Shown: positions 45,189 through 55,174, numbered from the stretch's first letter. The stretch: DNA of 64,000 nucleotides from Paracoccus marinus (GCF_007018965.1 NZ_VJYZ01000018.1:62001-126000), one strand, 5' to 3'. Notes: generated by a model from the letters alone, not told the origin. Numbers and translations: made by a program.

Positions 45189-47240
45189 TCAGAACCGCTT
45201 GCGAAGGCTGGCGGTCCAGGTCCGGCCCTCGTCGCGGTAGCAGTAGCCCGAGGTGCAGGTCTGCTTTTCGCTGTCGAAGACGTTCTTGACGTTCAGCTGC
45301 GCCTGCACGCCCGGCGCCTGCGGCACGTCATAGGTCGCGGCCAGGTCCACGAACACGCGGTCGTCGTTCTCGATCGTGTTCAGGTCGTCGCCGAAGCTTT
45401 CGCCGACATAGCGGATGCCCGCGCCAAGACCGAGGCCCGCGGCCGGGCCGTCCTGGAAGTCGTACTTGCCCCACAGCGACAGCACGTCGTTGGGCGTGCC
45501 GGACAGCTCGTTCCCGTTCGTGCCGGCCGCGCCTTCCTCGATCTTCAGGCGCATGTGGGTGTAGCTGGCGATGGTGGACCAGCCGTTGTCCCACGACGCG
45601 GCGGCTTCCAGTTCGATCCCGCGGCTGTTCAGGTCCAGCTGGCGCTGCTTGTTCGGCCCGGTCGAGGCGTCGTAAACGACGCCATCGCGCTGGTCGATGT
45701 CGAAGAGCGAGGCGGTGACGAGCAGGTTGGTGTCCTCGGGCGCGTATTTCAGGCCGATCTCGCGCTGGGTGGACCGGGTCGGGTCGGCGGGGCGCGTCTC
45801 GTCCGAGGTGATGTCGTCATAGACGACGCCGATGTTGGGTGCGAAGGACGTGGACAGGTTGGCATAGGCCACCAGCCCCGAATCCCAGCGGTAGCTGCCG
45901 CCCAGCCGGCCCGAACGGCCGCTGTCGTCCTGGTCGCTGCGCGAGCGGTCGGCCGCGATCGAGGTGGTGTCCACCTTGTCGAACCGGACGCTGGCGAAGC
46001 CGCTGAACCGGCCCCAGCCGATCTGGTCGTGCAGGTAGATCCCGGTCTGCGTGGTGTCCTGCCCGTTCGCGAACGGCACGTCGCCCGCATCGGCCGAGGC
46101 GGACGACACGAAATCCAGCAGGCTCCGCGCCTCGTAATAGGCGCGGGTCACGTCGATCCCGGCCAGCACCTCGTGCGTGACCGAGCCGGTCTGCCCATTC
46201 CATTGCAGCGCCGTGTCGACCGACCGGCTGTCCACTTCCTCAAGGTAGTGGCCCCAGAACCGGGCGAGCGTGCCGGTCCCCGTCGGATAGTGGTTGCTGT
46301 ATTCGAGATCCGCGTCCACATGCGTGATCCGCGCGTTCTGGCGCAGGGTGAAGGCGTCGGTGAGGCGATGTTCGACCTCGTAGCCGAAGCGCCACTGCTG
46401 CTGGCGGAAGTCGTTGTAGTCCGGGTCGCCCTCATACAGGTCCGAGACCTCGCCGAAGGCCGGGTTGAAGAACGCGGCCGTCCCGCCGGTCAGGCTTTGC
46501 GACAGTTCGGCCAGCACCGTCACCTTGGTCGTGCCGTCGTCGTAGCTGAAGGCGGGGGCGAGGTAGGTCTTGTCGTCGGCGTAGCCCGGCAGGTCGGTAT
46601 TGGCGTTGCGGTGCAGCGCGGTCAGGCGATAGGCGAAGCGGTCGTCCTTCAGCGGACCGGACACGTCGAAGGCAAGCTGCGCGCGGTCGTTCGCGCCGGT
46701 CACGGCCTCGATCTCGCGGTAGGGCTTGTCCAGCGGGCGCTTGGTCACGATGTTCACGATCCCGCCCGGACCGCTCACGCCATAAAGCGACGACGCCGGA
46801 CCCTTCAGGATCGCGATGCCCTCGGTCCCGTAGGGTTCGGCCTTGTAGATCGCCGTCGGCGCGTTGAAGACGCGCAGCCCGTCGCGGAAGACGCCGTTGT
46901 AGTAGGCTGGGAAGCCGCGCAGCGTGAAGGCGTCGAAGCGGGTGTCGAAGCCGTAGTTGTTGGGGTTCGCGCTGGCGGTGTAGTTCAGCGTCTCGTTCAG
47001 CGTGCGCGGGCGCTGATCCTCGATCTGGTCCTGCGTCACGACCGTGACCGCCTGCGGGATCTCGGCCACCGGGGTATCAAGCTTGGTCGCCTGCCGCGCG
47101 GTCGTGGCGACGTAGCCGGACTGGTTCAGCGTCTCGTCGCTTTCCGCTTCAAGCACGATCGTGTCGAGGACGATGGCCTCCTGCGCGGATGCAGGGATGG
47201 CCACGCTGGCCAGCAGCAGGAACGGAAGGGAGCGGCGCAT
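45189..47240 (-). CDS. TonB-dependent siderophore receptor
   Basis: A 683-residue outer-membrane receptor. A signal peptide (MRRSLPFLLLASVAIPASAQ) is followed by the TonB box region (IVLDTIVLEA) and a plug domain with AEIPQAVTVVTQDQIEDQRP and ILKGPASSLYGVSGPGGIVN. The 22-strand barrel ends TWTASLRKRF with terminal Phe. Plug sequence places it with hydroxamate/catecholate-type siderophore receptors (FhuA/FecA/FoxA-like), not B12. GAAAGGT lies before ATG 47240. Transcription starts about 200 bases upstream at an iron-box promoter. The permease and reductase genes follow. Confidence 0.92.
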   Translation of the reverse strand: MRRSLPFLLLASVAIPASAQEAIVLDTIVLEAESDETLNQSGYVATTARQATKLDTPVAEIPQAVTVVTQDQIEDQRPRTLNETLNYTASANPNNYGFDTRFDAFTLRGFPAYYNGVFRDGLRVFNAPTAIYKAEPYGTEGIAILKGPASSLYGVSGPGGIVNIVTKRPLDKPYREIEAVTGANDRAQLAFDVSGPLKDDRFAYRLTALHRNANTDLPGYADDKTYLAPAFSYDDGTTKVTVLAELSQSLTGGTAAFFNPAFGEVSDLYEGDPDYNDFRQQQWRFGYEVEHRLTDAFTLRQNARITHVDADLEYSNHYPTGTGTLARFWGHYLEEVDSRSVDTALQWNGQTGSVTHEVLAGIDVTRAYYEARSLLDFVSSASADAGDVPFANGQDTTQTGIYLHDQIGWGRFSGFASVRFDKVDTTSIAADRSRSDQDDSGRSGRLGGSYRWDSGLVAYANLSTSFAPNIGVVYDDITSDETRPADPTRSTQREIGLKYAPEDTNLLVTASLFDIDQRDGVVYDASTGPNKQRQLDLNSRGIELEAAASWDNGWSTIASYTHMRLKIEEGAAGTNGNELSGTPNDVLSLWGKYDFQDGPAAGLGLGAGIRYVGESFGDDLNTIENDDRVFVDLAATYDVPQAPGVQAQLNVKNVFDSEKQTCTSGYCYRDEGRTWTASLRKRF

Positions 47241-47450
47241 TCTAAACCTTTCGGGCATGTGGCGGACCGGCCCGGGCAGGGGTGCGCCACCCCGCCCGGT
47301 CCGCAGCAAGGCGCCAAGGGCGCGGCGGGCGGCGGGGGCGGGGGCGTGCGGCATGACAGCTCCGGGTGACAGCATGAGGGGCGGGCCGGCGCGGGGATGC
47401 GGGCAGACCCAGGATGACCTGACGCTGGCGAGAGCTGGCGTGACAGCCGC

Positions 47451-47479
47451 TCGATATTAATCCTGATCGAATGAGTCAA
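47451..47479 (-). promoter_or_regulatory. Promoter of the siderophore uptake operon
   Basis: On the minus strand TTGACT (-35, 47479-47474) and TATCGA (-10, 47456-47451) are 17 bases apart, directed at the receptor gene. The -35 is a five-of-six match. The predicted leader is about 200 bases. Confidence 0.55.
47464..47478. promoter_or_regulatory. Iron-Rhodo-box (TGA-N9-TCA), candidate RirA site
   Basis: TGATCGAATGAGTCA on the plus strand is TGA, nine bases, TCA. It covers part of the -35 box and spacer of the siderophore operon promoter. RirA represses iron-uptake genes in Rhizobiales and Rhodobacterales through this consensus when iron is sufficient. The motif is short, so its position is the main support. 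Confidence 0.6.
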
Positions 47480-47542
47480 TGATCCCGTTCGCAGAACCTT
47501 GCGGATGCGGACGGGATCGGGTCGGACCGCGGCTTTCCGGCG

Positions 47543-47872
47543 TCAGGGCTGGCCCGCGTCCACGCGCAGGTCCAGGATCTCGACCGACGACGGCAGCTCG
47601 ATCAGGTATTCGGGATCGCGCGGCAGGTGGTGGATCTCGGCCGGGTCGCCGCCCGAAAATCCGGTCATCGCGTCGAAGTCCGGCCAGTAGCTGATCGTCA
47701 TGAACTCGGTCTCGTCCTCGCCGTCCTTGCGGAAGGTCTGCACGGCAGACGCCTTTTCGATCAGCGGGCGGATGCCCTCGTCGTAGTTGTAGCGCTCGTA
47801 TTCGTCGGCGATGTCGCGGCGGGTGCGGCCGCGCCAGATGCGGGCGACGGCGATCTTGCGGGGCTCGGGCAT
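47543..47872 (-). CDS. Dimeric alpha/beta-barrel (ABM-like) protein
   Basis: A 109-residue cytosolic protein with the ferredoxin-like beta-alpha-beta pattern of antibiotic biosynthesis monooxygenase-type proteins: KIAVARIWRG, a helix region with DIADEYERYNYDEGIRPLIE, then FMTISYWPDFDAM and a final VEILDLRV. The family binds heme or small aromatics or acts as a scaffold. The active site cannot be assigned. It starts with ATG at 47872 and lies 68 bases after aat on the same strand. Confidence 0.65.
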   Translation of the reverse strand: MPEPRKIAVARIWRGRTRRDIADEYERYNYDEGIRPLIEKASAVQTFRKDGEDETEFMTISYWPDFDAMTGFSGGDPAEIHHLPRDPEYLIELPSSVEILDLRVDAGQP

Positions 47873-47940
47873 GGGCTGGGCGCCTTTCGCTGCTATGCAA
47901 GCCGAACGGGCGCGCGCCGTCCCGGTTCCCGGGTGGCGGA

Positions 47941-48561
47941 TCAGCGGATGGTGGCGATCAGGTCGTGGGCGTCGCGGATCGGCCTGCCGCCGAAATCCGC
48001 GACCTTCGTCAGCGACCCCTTTAACGCGCGCAGGTACAGATCGCGCGGGATTTCCTTGCCGCCCATGCTGGCCAGGTGCGGGGTCAGGAACTGGGTGTCG
48101 CACAGGGTGAAGCCGGTGTCGGCGAGGTGCCGCGACAGCCAGATCAGCGCCATCTTGGACCCGTCGGTCCGGTGCGAGAACATGCTTTCGCCAAAGAACG
48201 CCGTGCCCAGCGACACGCCGAACACCCCGCCCGCCAGCTTGTCGTCGTGCAGAACCGCCAGCGCGTGGGCGTGGCCCGATCCGTGAAGCTGGGCGTAAAG
48301 CCGCGTCAGCGGCGCGTTGATCCAGGTCTCGGCCCGGTCCGCGCAGGCGGCGACGATCGCGCCAAAGTCAAACCGGGTGTCGGCCCGCCACCCGCCGCGC
48401 GCGAGGTTGCGCCTGAGCGAACGCGAGCAGTGGACGCCCCCCACCGGCAGGATCCCCCGCAAGGGCGGGCTGTACCAACGCAGGACGGGATCGTCGGCGG
48501 TCTGCGCCATCGGAAAGATGCCGTTCGCGTAATTGACCAGCAGTTCGTCGGCCGTGAGCAT
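47941..48561 (-). CDS. aat: Leucyl/phenylalanyl-tRNA-protein transferase
   Basis: A 206-residue cytosolic enzyme of the N-end rule; it adds Leu or Phe to proteins with N-terminal Arg or Lys for ClpAP degradation. The signature is FPMAQ with RWYSPPLRGILP, then TWINAPLTRLYAQLHGSGHAH, GGVFGVSLGTAFFGESMFS and TQFLTPHLASMGGKEIPR. The length is standard for alphaproteobacteria. It sits in the accB-accC neighbourhood, as in related genomes. Confidence 0.95.
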   Translation of the reverse strand: MLTADELLVNYANGIFPMAQTADDPVLRWYSPPLRGILPVGGVHCSRSLRRNLARGGWRADTRFDFGAIVAACADRAETWINAPLTRLYAQLHGSGHAHALAVLHDDKLAGGVFGVSLGTAFFGESMFSHRTDGSKMALIWLSRHLADTGFTLCDTQFLTPHLASMGGKEIPRDLYLRALKGSLTKVADFGGRPIRDAHDLIATIR

Positions 48562-48627
48562 GGCAAGCTTTTTGTTCGGCGGCGGGGCGGCGATTGCGGC
48601 GGCGGGGCGGGCGCTACGGCTGGGGCG

Positions 48628-49017
48628 TCACCCCTGCGTGCTGATCCACCAGGTGGTGCCGTTTCCGTCCGAGATGCCGCCGCGCAGGTCGCCGTCGCCC
48701 TGCCGGCCGGGTTCCTGCACCACGGTTCCGCCCGCCGCCCGCGCGCGTTCGAATGTCGCGGTCGCGTCGGCCACATAGACATGGACGTTGATGTCCGCGC
48801 CGGGCGCGTCGTCGCTGCTGGTCCGCGGCATCTCGCCCAGCATCACGACGCTGTCGCCCACCCGGATCTCGGCATGCATGGTGCCGCCGTCCTCGCGCGG
48901 CATGACCCGCAGGCGGGTGCCGTCGAACACCGTCTCGATGAACGCGAGCGCCCGCCCGGCATCGCCGACGATCAGGTAGGGGCTGACGCTGGTGTAACCT
49001 TCGGGCTTCCAGGACAT
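48628..49017 (-). CDS. VOC (glyoxalase-like) family protein
   Basis: A 129-residue protein of the vicinal-oxygen-chelate fold. It resembles the PhnB-like bleomycin-resistance subgroup: VSPYLIVGDAGRALAFIETV, HAEIRVGDSVVMLGE, then NVHVYVADATATFERARA and a final GISDGNGTTWWIST. The usual closing metal glutamate or histidine of this subgroup is not obvious, so an enzymatic role is uncertain. GGAGA is close to the ATG at 49017. The accC stop lies 138 bases upstream. Confidence 0.8.
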   Translation of the reverse strand: MSWKPEGYTSVSPYLIVGDAGRALAFIETVFDGTRLRVMPREDGGTMHAEIRVGDSVVMLGEMPRTSSDDAPGADINVHVYVADATATFERARAAGGTVVQEPGRQGDGDLRGGISDGNGTTWWISTQG

Positions 49018-49155
49018 GGCCGGATCTCCGCCAGACGAGGGGGGTGGTGCGCGCGTAAGCCTAGAACCGCGCCCGCCGCCGTGCAAGCGGGCCGCCCGCC
49101 GCATGGGCGCGTCCGATCCGCCGCGCGCAGGACAGGCGCGGCGGATGACGGGTCG

Positions 49156-50502
49156 TCAGTGGTAGTTCCGTTCCAGCCAGCGTTCCAGCCAGTGGATCGA
49201 ATAATTGCCGCTCTGGATGTCCGGGTCCTTCAGCAGTTCCCGGAACAGGGGCACGGTCGTGTCCACGCCGTCCACGATCAGCTCGCTCAGGGCGCGGTTC
49301 AGCCGCGCCAGCGCCTCGGGCCGGTCGCGGCCGTGGACGATCAGCTTGCCGATCAGCGAATCGTAATGCGGCGGGATGCTGTAGCCGTCGTAGATCGCGG
49401 AATCGACGCGCACGCCAAGGCCGCCGGGCGCGTGGTACTGCGTGACGCGGCCGGGGCAGGGGGCGAAGTCGGGAACCCGTTCGGCGTTGATCCGCACCTC
49501 GATCGCGTGGCCGCGGATCGACAGGTCCTCCTGGCGCAGGGTCATCTCGTTCCCGGCCGCCACGCAAATCTGTTCGCGCACCAGATCGACGTTGAAGATC
49601 GCCTCGGTCACCGGATGTTCCACCTGCAGGCGGGTGTTCATCTCGATGAAGTAGAACTCGCCGTCCTCGTACAGGAACTCGACAGTTCCCGCGCCCGCAT
49701 AGCCGAGCTTGGCCATCGCGTCCGCGCAGACCTTGCCGATCCGCGCCCGTTCCTCGGCCGTGATCGCGGGGCCGGGCGCTTCTTCCAGCACCTTCTGGTG
49801 GCGGCGCTGCAGCGAGCAGTCGCGCTCGCCCAGGTGGACCGCGCGGCCACGCCCGTCGCCGAAGACCTGGATCTCGATGTGGCGGGGTTTCTGCAGGTAT
49901 TTCTCGATATAGACGTCGGGGTTGCCGAAGGCGGCCTTGGCCTCGGCCCGGGCGGTGCGGAACGCGACTTCCAGCGCGCCGTCGTCATGCGCGACCTTCA
50001 TCCCGCGCCCGCCGCCGCCGGCGGTGGCCTTGATGATGACCGGATACCCGATCTCGGCCGCGACACGGCGGGCGGTTTCGACGTCGTTCACGCCGCCCTC
50101 GGACCCCGGCACGACCGGGATTCCCAGCTGCGCGGCGGTTTCCTTGGCGGTGATCTTGTCGCCCATGATGCGGATATGTTCCGCGCGCGGGCCGATGAAG
50201 GTCAGGCCGTGATCCTCGACCATCTGCACGAAGGTCGCGTTTTCGGACAGGAAGCCGTAGCCCGGATGGATCGCCTGCGCGCCCGTGATCTCGCAGGCCG
50301 AGATGATCGCGGGCATGGACAGGTAGGACGAGGCCGAGGGCGGCGGGCCGATGCAGACGGATTCGTCGGCCATGCGGACGTGCATAGCGTCGGTGTCGGC
50401 GGTGGAATGGACCGCGACCGAGGCGATCCCCATCTCGCGGCAGGCCCGGATGACGCGAAGCGCGATTTCGCCGCGGTTGGCGATCAGGATCTTGTCGAAC
50501 AT
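49156..50502 (-). CDS. accC: Biotin carboxylase subunit of acetyl-CoA carboxylase
   Basis: A 448-residue ATP-grasp enzyme that carboxylates the biotin on AccB, the first half-reaction of fatty acid synthesis. It has the opening [20 protein letters not shown], the glycine loop [13 protein letters not shown], the [14 protein letters not shown] segment and [14 protein letters not shown]. Length and order are standard. It starts one base after accB ends, in the usual accBC operon. Confidence 0.97.
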   Translation of the reverse strand: MFDKILIANRGEIALRVIRACREMGIASVAVHSTADTDAMHVRMADESVCIGPPPSASSYLSMPAIISACEITGAQAIHPGYGFLSENATFVQMVEDHGLTFIGPRAEHIRIMGDKITAKETAAQLGIPVVPGSEGGVNDVETARRVAAEIGYPVIIKATAGGGGRGMKVAHDDGALEVAFRTARAEAKAAFGNPDVYIEKYLQKPRHIEIQVFGDGRGRAVHLGERDCSLQRRHQKVLEEAPGPAITAEERARIGKVCADAMAKLGYAGAGTVEFLYEDGEFYFIEMNTRLQVEHPVTEAIFNVDLVREQICVAAGNEMTLRQEDLSIRGHAIEVRINAERVPDFAPCPGRVTQYHAPGGLGVRVDSAIYDGYSIPPHYDSLIGKLIVHGRDRPEALARLNRALSELIVDGVDTTVPLFRELLKDPDIQSGNYSIHWLERWLERNYH

Positions 50503-50503
50503 C

Positions 50504-51034
50504 TTATTCGATGACCATCAGCGGCGTGCCGAACTCGACCGGGGTGCCGTCCTCGACGAGGATGCGGCGCACCGTGCCCGCGCGGGGGGCGGGGATGTGG
50601 TTCATCGTCTTCATCGCCTCGACGATCAGCAGCGTGTCGCCTTCGGCGACCTGCTGGCCTTGGGTTACGAAGGGCGCGGCGCCGGGTTCGGCGGCAAGAT
50701 AGACCGTGCCGACCATGGGCGAGGTCACGGCGCCTGCCAGCGCGGCCGGATCGCCGTTGCCGGCGGATGCGCCGCCCGCGGCGGAGGGACCGGCGGGCGC
50801 GGCCGCGCCGGGGATCGCTGTGGGCGCGGGGGCATAGGCGGGGGCGTAGCCGGGCGCCTGAGCCTGCATGACGACCTGCTGCGGGCCCTGTTTCGACAGC
50901 TGCACGGTCAGCCGGTCGCTCTCGCCGTATTCCCGCTCGACCGACAGCTCGGTCAGGTCGTTGCGGTTCAAGAGCTCGGCGAGGGCCTGGATGAAGGCCA
51001 CGTCACCTTCGTGGTTCTGGTCTCTGTCGGTCAT
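50504..51034 (-). CDS. accB: Biotin carboxyl carrier protein of acetyl-CoA carboxylase
   Basis: A 176-residue carrier. The N-terminal part (about 1-55) is the AccB/AccC-binding region, followed by an Ala/Pro/Gly-rich linker (about 58-100). The biotinyl domain has [15 protein letters not shown] with the thumb-like insert and [10 protein letters not shown], where K142 is the biotinylated lysine. accC follows immediately. The position seven bases downstream of nothing else suggests its own promoter in the 72 bases before the ATG. Confidence 0.96.
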   Translation of the reverse strand: MTDRDQNHEGDVAFIQALAELLNRNDLTELSVEREYGESDRLTVQLSKQGPQQVVMQAQAPGYAPAYAPAPTAIPGAAAPAGPSAAGGASAGNGDPAALAGAVTSPMVGTVYLAAEPGAAPFVTQGQQVAEGDTLLIVEAMKTMNHIPAPRAGTVRRILVEDGTPVEFGTPLMVIE

Positions 51035-51106
51035 GCGGTCTCTGCCCTGTGCCGTACTGATATGTCGTTCTGACGTGCCGTTCTGACGTTGCGGCGATCG
51101 CGGCGG

Positions 51107-52084
51107 TTATAGACGGTTGTCGGGTTCAATGGAAACCGTTTCGGGGCCCGGCGCCGGCAGCGCCGGGTCGTCGCCGCGCATCCGCTTCTGCCGCCGGGGC
51201 TTCCAGCGCCGGTGAATCCAGAACCACTGGTCCATGTGCGCGCGTACGACCCGCTCGAGATCGTCGTTGAGCGCCTGCATCATCGCCTCGGGTCCGGCGG
51301 GGGCGACCGGCTCGCCCACCTGCACGGCGAAGCGCAGCCCGTCAGGCTGGCGGATCGCGGCGATCGGGATCAGCGCGGCATCGTAGCGCAGAGCGAGTTC
51401 GGCGGGCGTCAGCACCGTCTCGCTGGGCAGGCCGAAGAAGCTGAGCGTGCGCCCGTGCCGGTCGAACTGGTCGAACCCCAGGCACAGGATCCCGCCGCCG
51501 CGCAGAAACCGGATCATAGCCGACAGCCCCGCGCGCCCGCGCGGAAACAGCGGCTCGGCGATCGACTTCATCGCCGGGATGTAGTGGCGGTTGAAGGCGC
51601 GGTTGTTCATCGGCCGGTAAAGCCCGCCGACCGTCCAGCCCCGCGCGGAAAGCGCGGCGCGCGCGGCATCGTAGTTGCCGAAATGCGCGCAGGCGAGGAT
51701 CACCGGCCGCCCCGCCGCGACCGCCTGTTCCAGCGCCGGCAGGCCGGGTCCGGTCAGCGGGTCGGCCGCGGCCACGCGGGCGGCGAAGTTGGTGCCGGAA
51801 TAGATCTCCATGATCGAGCGGCCGGCGTTGTCGGGAACGGCATAGGTCAGGCGCCGCACCTCGGCCGGGTCCAGATCGGGGCGGGCGAGGGCGAGGTTCT
51901 CGCGGATGCGCGCGCGCCATCCGGCCAGGGGCGCGGCGAGATGGGCGAAGGCCCAGCCCATCGCGGGGATGCGGCGGCGATAGGGCAGCAGCCGCAGCAC
52001 CCGGATCAGGCCGATGAAGGCGGCGCTGGTCAGGCGGTCGGACCACGGGACCGGCCGTTCGGGGGCGGCCGCGGCACGGGCCAT
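51107..52084 (-). CDS. LpxL/HtrB-like lipid A acyltransferase
   Basis: A 325-residue inner-membrane lysophospholipid/lipid A acyltransferase. The catalytic H-x4-D motif is in ILACAHFGNYDAARAAL, and IPAMKSIAEPLF and GILCLGFDQFDRHGRTLSFF match the substrate-binding blocks. These enzymes add secondary acyl chains to lipid A. The ATG overlaps the stop of the upstream DMT transporter gene (ATGA). Whether it is LpxL- or LpxM-type, and its acyl chain, cannot be told. Confidence 0.82.
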   Translation of the reverse strand: MARAAAAPERPVPWSDRLTSAAFIGLIRVLRLLPYRRRIPAMGWAFAHLAAPLAGWRARIRENLALARPDLDPAEVRRLTYAVPDNAGRSIMEIYSGTNFAARVAAADPLTGPGLPALEQAVAAGRPVILACAHFGNYDAARAALSARGWTVGGLYRPMNNRAFNRHYIPAMKSIAEPLFPRGRAGLSAMIRFLRGGGILCLGFDQFDRHGRTLSFFGLPSETVLTPAELALRYDAALIPIAAIRQPDGLRFAVQVGEPVAPAGPEAMMQALNDDLERVVRAHMDQWFWIHRRWKPRRQKRMRGDDPALPAPGPETVSIEPDNRL

Positions 52085-53064
52085 CAGACGGCCGCCCCGT
52101 CGGTGCGCGCCGCCTCGATCCGGGCCAGCGTCGCCTCTGTCTCGCGGTGGGCGGCGCGGGCGGCCTGCGCCTCGCGCGCCCAGACGTACAGCCCGGCCGC
52201 GACGATGATGGCGGCGCCGACGAAGGTCCACAGGTCGGGCACCACGCCGAAGAACAGCCACCCCCACAGCCCCGCCCAGATCAGCCCGGTATAGCCGAAC
52301 GGCGCGACCGCCGCCGCCTCGGCCAGCGAGAAGGCGCGGATCAGAAGCGCCTGCGCGGCGGTGCCGAACACGCCCATCGCCGCGAAGGCCCACAGGTCCC
52401 CCTGCTGGATCGGCTGCCACACGAAGGGCGCGACCAGCGACGCGCCGATGGTCGCGACGCCGGTGGACCACAGGATCGAGGTGGCGGTGCTGTCGCCCCG
52501 CACCATCCGGGTCATGACCGCGCCCGCCGCATAGCTGAACGCCCCGATCAGCGGCAGGACGGCGGCCGGGTGCAGGACGCCCGCGCCGGGGCGGATGATG
52601 ATGAGCGCGCCCGCAAGCGCCACCGCGATCCCCATGATCCGGCGCAGGCCGATCCGTTCGCCCAGGAACAAGGCCGCGCCCAGGGTGATGAGGACCGGGT
52701 TGATGTCCATGATCGCCGTCGCCTCGGCCAGCCCGATGAACTGGATGGCGGTAAAGAAGCACGCGATCGACCCCAGCTGCGTCAGCCCCCGCCCGACCTG
52801 CAGAGCGGGCGAGCGCGACCGGATCACGCGCCCGAGCCGGGGCGCGAAGATCACGAGGACGATGGCGAGGTTCAGCGCCATCCGCGCCCAGATGATCTGC
52901 GCGGGGTGGTAGCTGCCGGTCAGGTGCTTGCCGGTCGCGTCCATCAGCGTGAACAGGAACACCGAGGCGAGCAGCAGAAGGATGCCGGTGGTCTGCGTCT
53001 GGCGCGGAGTGCGCGCGGCGGCCGCGTTGTCCGACGCGGCGGTGGAGCGGGACGGCGCGCGCAT
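52084..53064 (-). CDS. DMT superfamily (EamA) transporter
   Basis: A 326-residue inner-membrane protein with ten hydrophobic helices in two EamA halves (about 28-160 and 175-300). It has the conserved edge-motif region AIMDINPVLITLGAALFLGE at the end of the first half and FGYTGLIWAGLWGWLFF in the second. DMT members export amino acids, purines or other metabolites; the cargo is unknown. It overlaps the LpxL-like gene by three bases, so the two are cotranslated. Confidence 0.88.
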   Translation of the reverse strand: MRAPSRSTAASDNAAAARTPRQTQTTGILLLLASVFLFTLMDATGKHLTGSYHPAQIIWARMALNLAIVLVIFAPRLGRVIRSRSPALQVGRGLTQLGSIACFFTAIQFIGLAEATAIMDINPVLITLGAALFLGERIGLRRIMGIAVALAGALIIIRPGAGVLHPAAVLPLIGAFSYAAGAVMTRMVRGDSTATSILWSTGVATIGASLVAPFVWQPIQQGDLWAFAAMGVFGTAAQALLIRAFSLAEAAAVAPFGYTGLIWAGLWGWLFFGVVPDLWTFVGAAIIVAAGLYVWAREAQAARAAHRETEATLARIEAARTDGAAV

Positions 53065-53100
53065 CAGCGGCCCCCGGCGCGCGAAGCGGCCTTGCCGGAC

Positions 53101-53134
53101 GCTCCGCGGGGTATTTTTGGGGACAGAAGATGGA
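53101..53134. other. GC-rich element plus TATTTTT run (candidate dispersed repeat)
   Basis: The space between tkt and the DMT gene holds GCTCCGCGGGGTATTTTTGG followed by a purine-rich AAGATGGA. This composition differs from surrounding coding DNA and resembles a short intergenic element I associate with Rhodobacterales 3' regions. No second copy is seen in the window. Confidence 0.3.
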
Positions 53135-53152
53135 TGCGCGCGCCCGGGGGGG

Positions 53153-55174
53153 TCACAGCAGGGCCTTGACCTTTGCCACCGTATCCTCGGGCGTGATGCC
53201 GAATTCCTGATACAGCCGCTCGGCCGGGGCCGAGGCGCCGAAGCCGGTCATGCCGACGAAGTCGCAGCGTTTCCAGTCGCCGCGCTCGCCCATCAGGAGC
53301 CAGTCCCACGGCTGGCGCACCGCCGCCTCGACCGCGACGCGGACCGGGCCTTCGGGCAGGATGTCGGCGCGGTAGGCTTCGTCCTGGTCGCGGAACAGTT
53401 CCATGCAGGGGACCGAGACGACGCGGGTGGGGACGCCGTCGGCCTCGAGCTGCTCGGCGGCCCTGACCGCGATTTCCACTTCGGAGCCGGAGGCCATGAG
53501 GATCGCGCGGGGGGCGGCCGATGCCTCGCGCAGGGTGTAGGCGCCGCGGGCGGTCAGGTTCTCGTCCGTGTGCGTGGTCCGCACGGTCGGCAGGTTCTGG
53601 CGCGACAGGGCCAGCACTGAGGGCGTGCCGTCCGTCGTCAGCGCAAGCTCCCACGCCTCGGCCGTTTCCACCACGTCGGCGGGGCGGAAGGTCCAGGTGT
53701 TGGGCGTCGCGCGCAGCATCGCCAGATGCTCGACCGGCTGGTGGGTCGGGCCATCCTCGCCCAGGCCGATCGAGTCGTGGGTCATGACATAGACGACCGG
53801 CGCCCCCATAAGCGCCGACAGCCGCATCGCGCCGCGCGCATAGTCGGTAAAGGCCATGAAGGTCCCGCCGTAGGGGCGGAACCCGCCGTGCAGCACCAGC
53901 CCGTTCATCGCCGCCGCCATGCCGTGTTCGCGGATGCCGTAGTGGATGTAGCGGCCCAGCCGGTTCTCGGACGAGAACACGCCCAGGTCCTTCGTCCGGG
54001 TGTTGTTCGATCCGGTGAGGTCGGCCGAGCCGCCCAGCGTTTCCGGCAGGATCGGGTTCACGACCTCAAGCACCATCTCGGACGCCTTGCGGGTCGCGAC
54101 CTTGGGCTTGTCCTCGCTCGCCTTGCGCTTGAGGTCGGCTATGGCGGGGGCGAGCCTGTCCGACGCCTCGCCCGAGACGCGGGCGGCAAAGGCGTTGCGC
54201 TTGCCTTCGTCGAGGCTGTCGACGCGGGCGGCCCATGCCTGCCGGTCGGCCGCGCCGCGCCGGCCGAGTTCGCGCCAGCGCGCGACCAGTTCGTCCGGCA
54301 GCTCGAAATCGCCGTGGTCCCAGGCGTAGGCGAGGCGGGTCGCCGCGATCTCCTCGATACCCAGGGGCGAGCCGTGGACGCCCGAGGTGCCGCCCTTCGC
54401 GGCCGAGCCGAAGCCGATGATGGTCTTGCACGACACCAGGACCGGGCGGCCGTCGTCCTGCTTGGCCTCTGCCAGCGCGCGCTCGATGTCGGCCGGGTCG
54501 TGGCCGTCGCAGGACAGCGTGCGCCAGCCCGACGCCTCGAACCGCTTCAGCTGGTCGGTCGAATCCGACAGCGACACCGCGCCGTCGATGGTGATGTCGT
54601 TGTTGTCCCACAGCACGATCAGGCGGCCGAGCTTCAGGTGCCCGGCCAGCGCGATGGCTTCCTGGCTGATCCCTTCCATCAGGCAGCCGTCGCCGGCGAT
54701 GACCCAGGTGCGGTGGTCGCAAAGCTCCGCCCCGAACTCGGCCCGCATCTTTTCCTCGGCGATGGCAAAGCCGACCGAGGCGGCAAGGCCCTGGCCCAGC
54801 GGCCCGGTCGTCGTCTCGACCCCCTCGGCATGGCCGTATTCGGGATGGCCCGCCGTCGCCGCGCCCCACTGGCGGAAGTTCCTGATCTGGTCCAGCGTCA
54901 TCTGCTCGAACCCGGTCAGGTGTAGCAGCGAATAAAGCAGCATCGACCCGTGGCCCGCCGACAGGATGAAGCGGTCGCGGTCGAACCAGTTGGGGGCGGC
55001 GGCGTCGAACTTCAGATGCCGTCCCCACAGCACCGTCGCCACGTCAGCCATGCCCATCGGCATGCCCGGATGGCCCGAGTTCGCGGCCTGCACGGCATCC
55101 ATCGACAGCACGCGGATGGCGCTGGCGAGGCTCCAGTGGTCGGGGTCGGCCAGGCGGTGCGAGGTCAGATCCAT
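53153..55174 (-). CDS. tkt: Transketolase
   Basis: A 673-residue thiamine-diphosphate enzyme that moves two-carbon units between sugar phosphates in the pentose phosphate or Calvin pathway. The N-terminal part has [13 protein letters not shown], the ThDP/metal motif [20 protein letters not shown] and DNNDITIDG. The Pyr domain has [18 protein letters not shown] and [20 protein letters not shown]. The C-terminal domain follows with SGSEVEIAV. Length is standard. It is divergent from the fucosyltransferase-like gene; the downstream minus-strand gene is a DMT transporter. Confidence 0.97.
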   Translation of the reverse strand: MDLTSHRLADPDHWSLASAIRVLSMDAVQAANSGHPGMPMGMADVATVLWGRHLKFDAAAPNWFDRDRFILSAGHGSMLLYSLLHLTGFEQMTLDQIRNFRQWGAATAGHPEYGHAEGVETTTGPLGQGLAASVGFAIAEEKMRAEFGAELCDHRTWVIAGDGCLMEGISQEAIALAGHLKLGRLIVLWDNNDITIDGAVSLSDSTDQLKRFEASGWRTLSCDGHDPADIERALAEAKQDDGRPVLVSCKTIIGFGSAAKGGTSGVHGSPLGIEEIAATRLAYAWDHGDFELPDELVARWRELGRRGAADRQAWAARVDSLDEGKRNAFAARVSGEASDRLAPAIADLKRKASEDKPKVATRKASEMVLEVVNPILPETLGGSADLTGSNNTRTKDLGVFSSENRLGRYIHYGIREHGMAAAMNGLVLHGGFRPYGGTFMAFTDYARGAMRLSALMGAPVVYVMTHDSIGLGEDGPTHQPVEHLAMLRATPNTWTFRPADVVETAEAWELALTTDGTPSVLALSRQNLPTVRTTHTDENLTARGAYTLREASAAPRAILMASGSEVEIAVRAAEQLEADGVPTRVVSVPCMELFRDQDEAYRADILPEGPVRVAVEAAVRQPWDWLLMGERGDWKRCDFVGMTGFGASAPAERLYQEFGITPEDTVAKVKALL

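Noticed and set aside
44499-47369. A 956-codon plus-strand frame opposite the siderophore receptor and permease
   Set aside because: The receptor and permease have complete families on the other strand; this frame has no domain, no SD and biased composition.
48076-50514. An 812-codon frame opposite aat and accC
   Set aside because: It is a shadow of well-conserved genes; its Arg/Asp/His-rich translation shows no fold.
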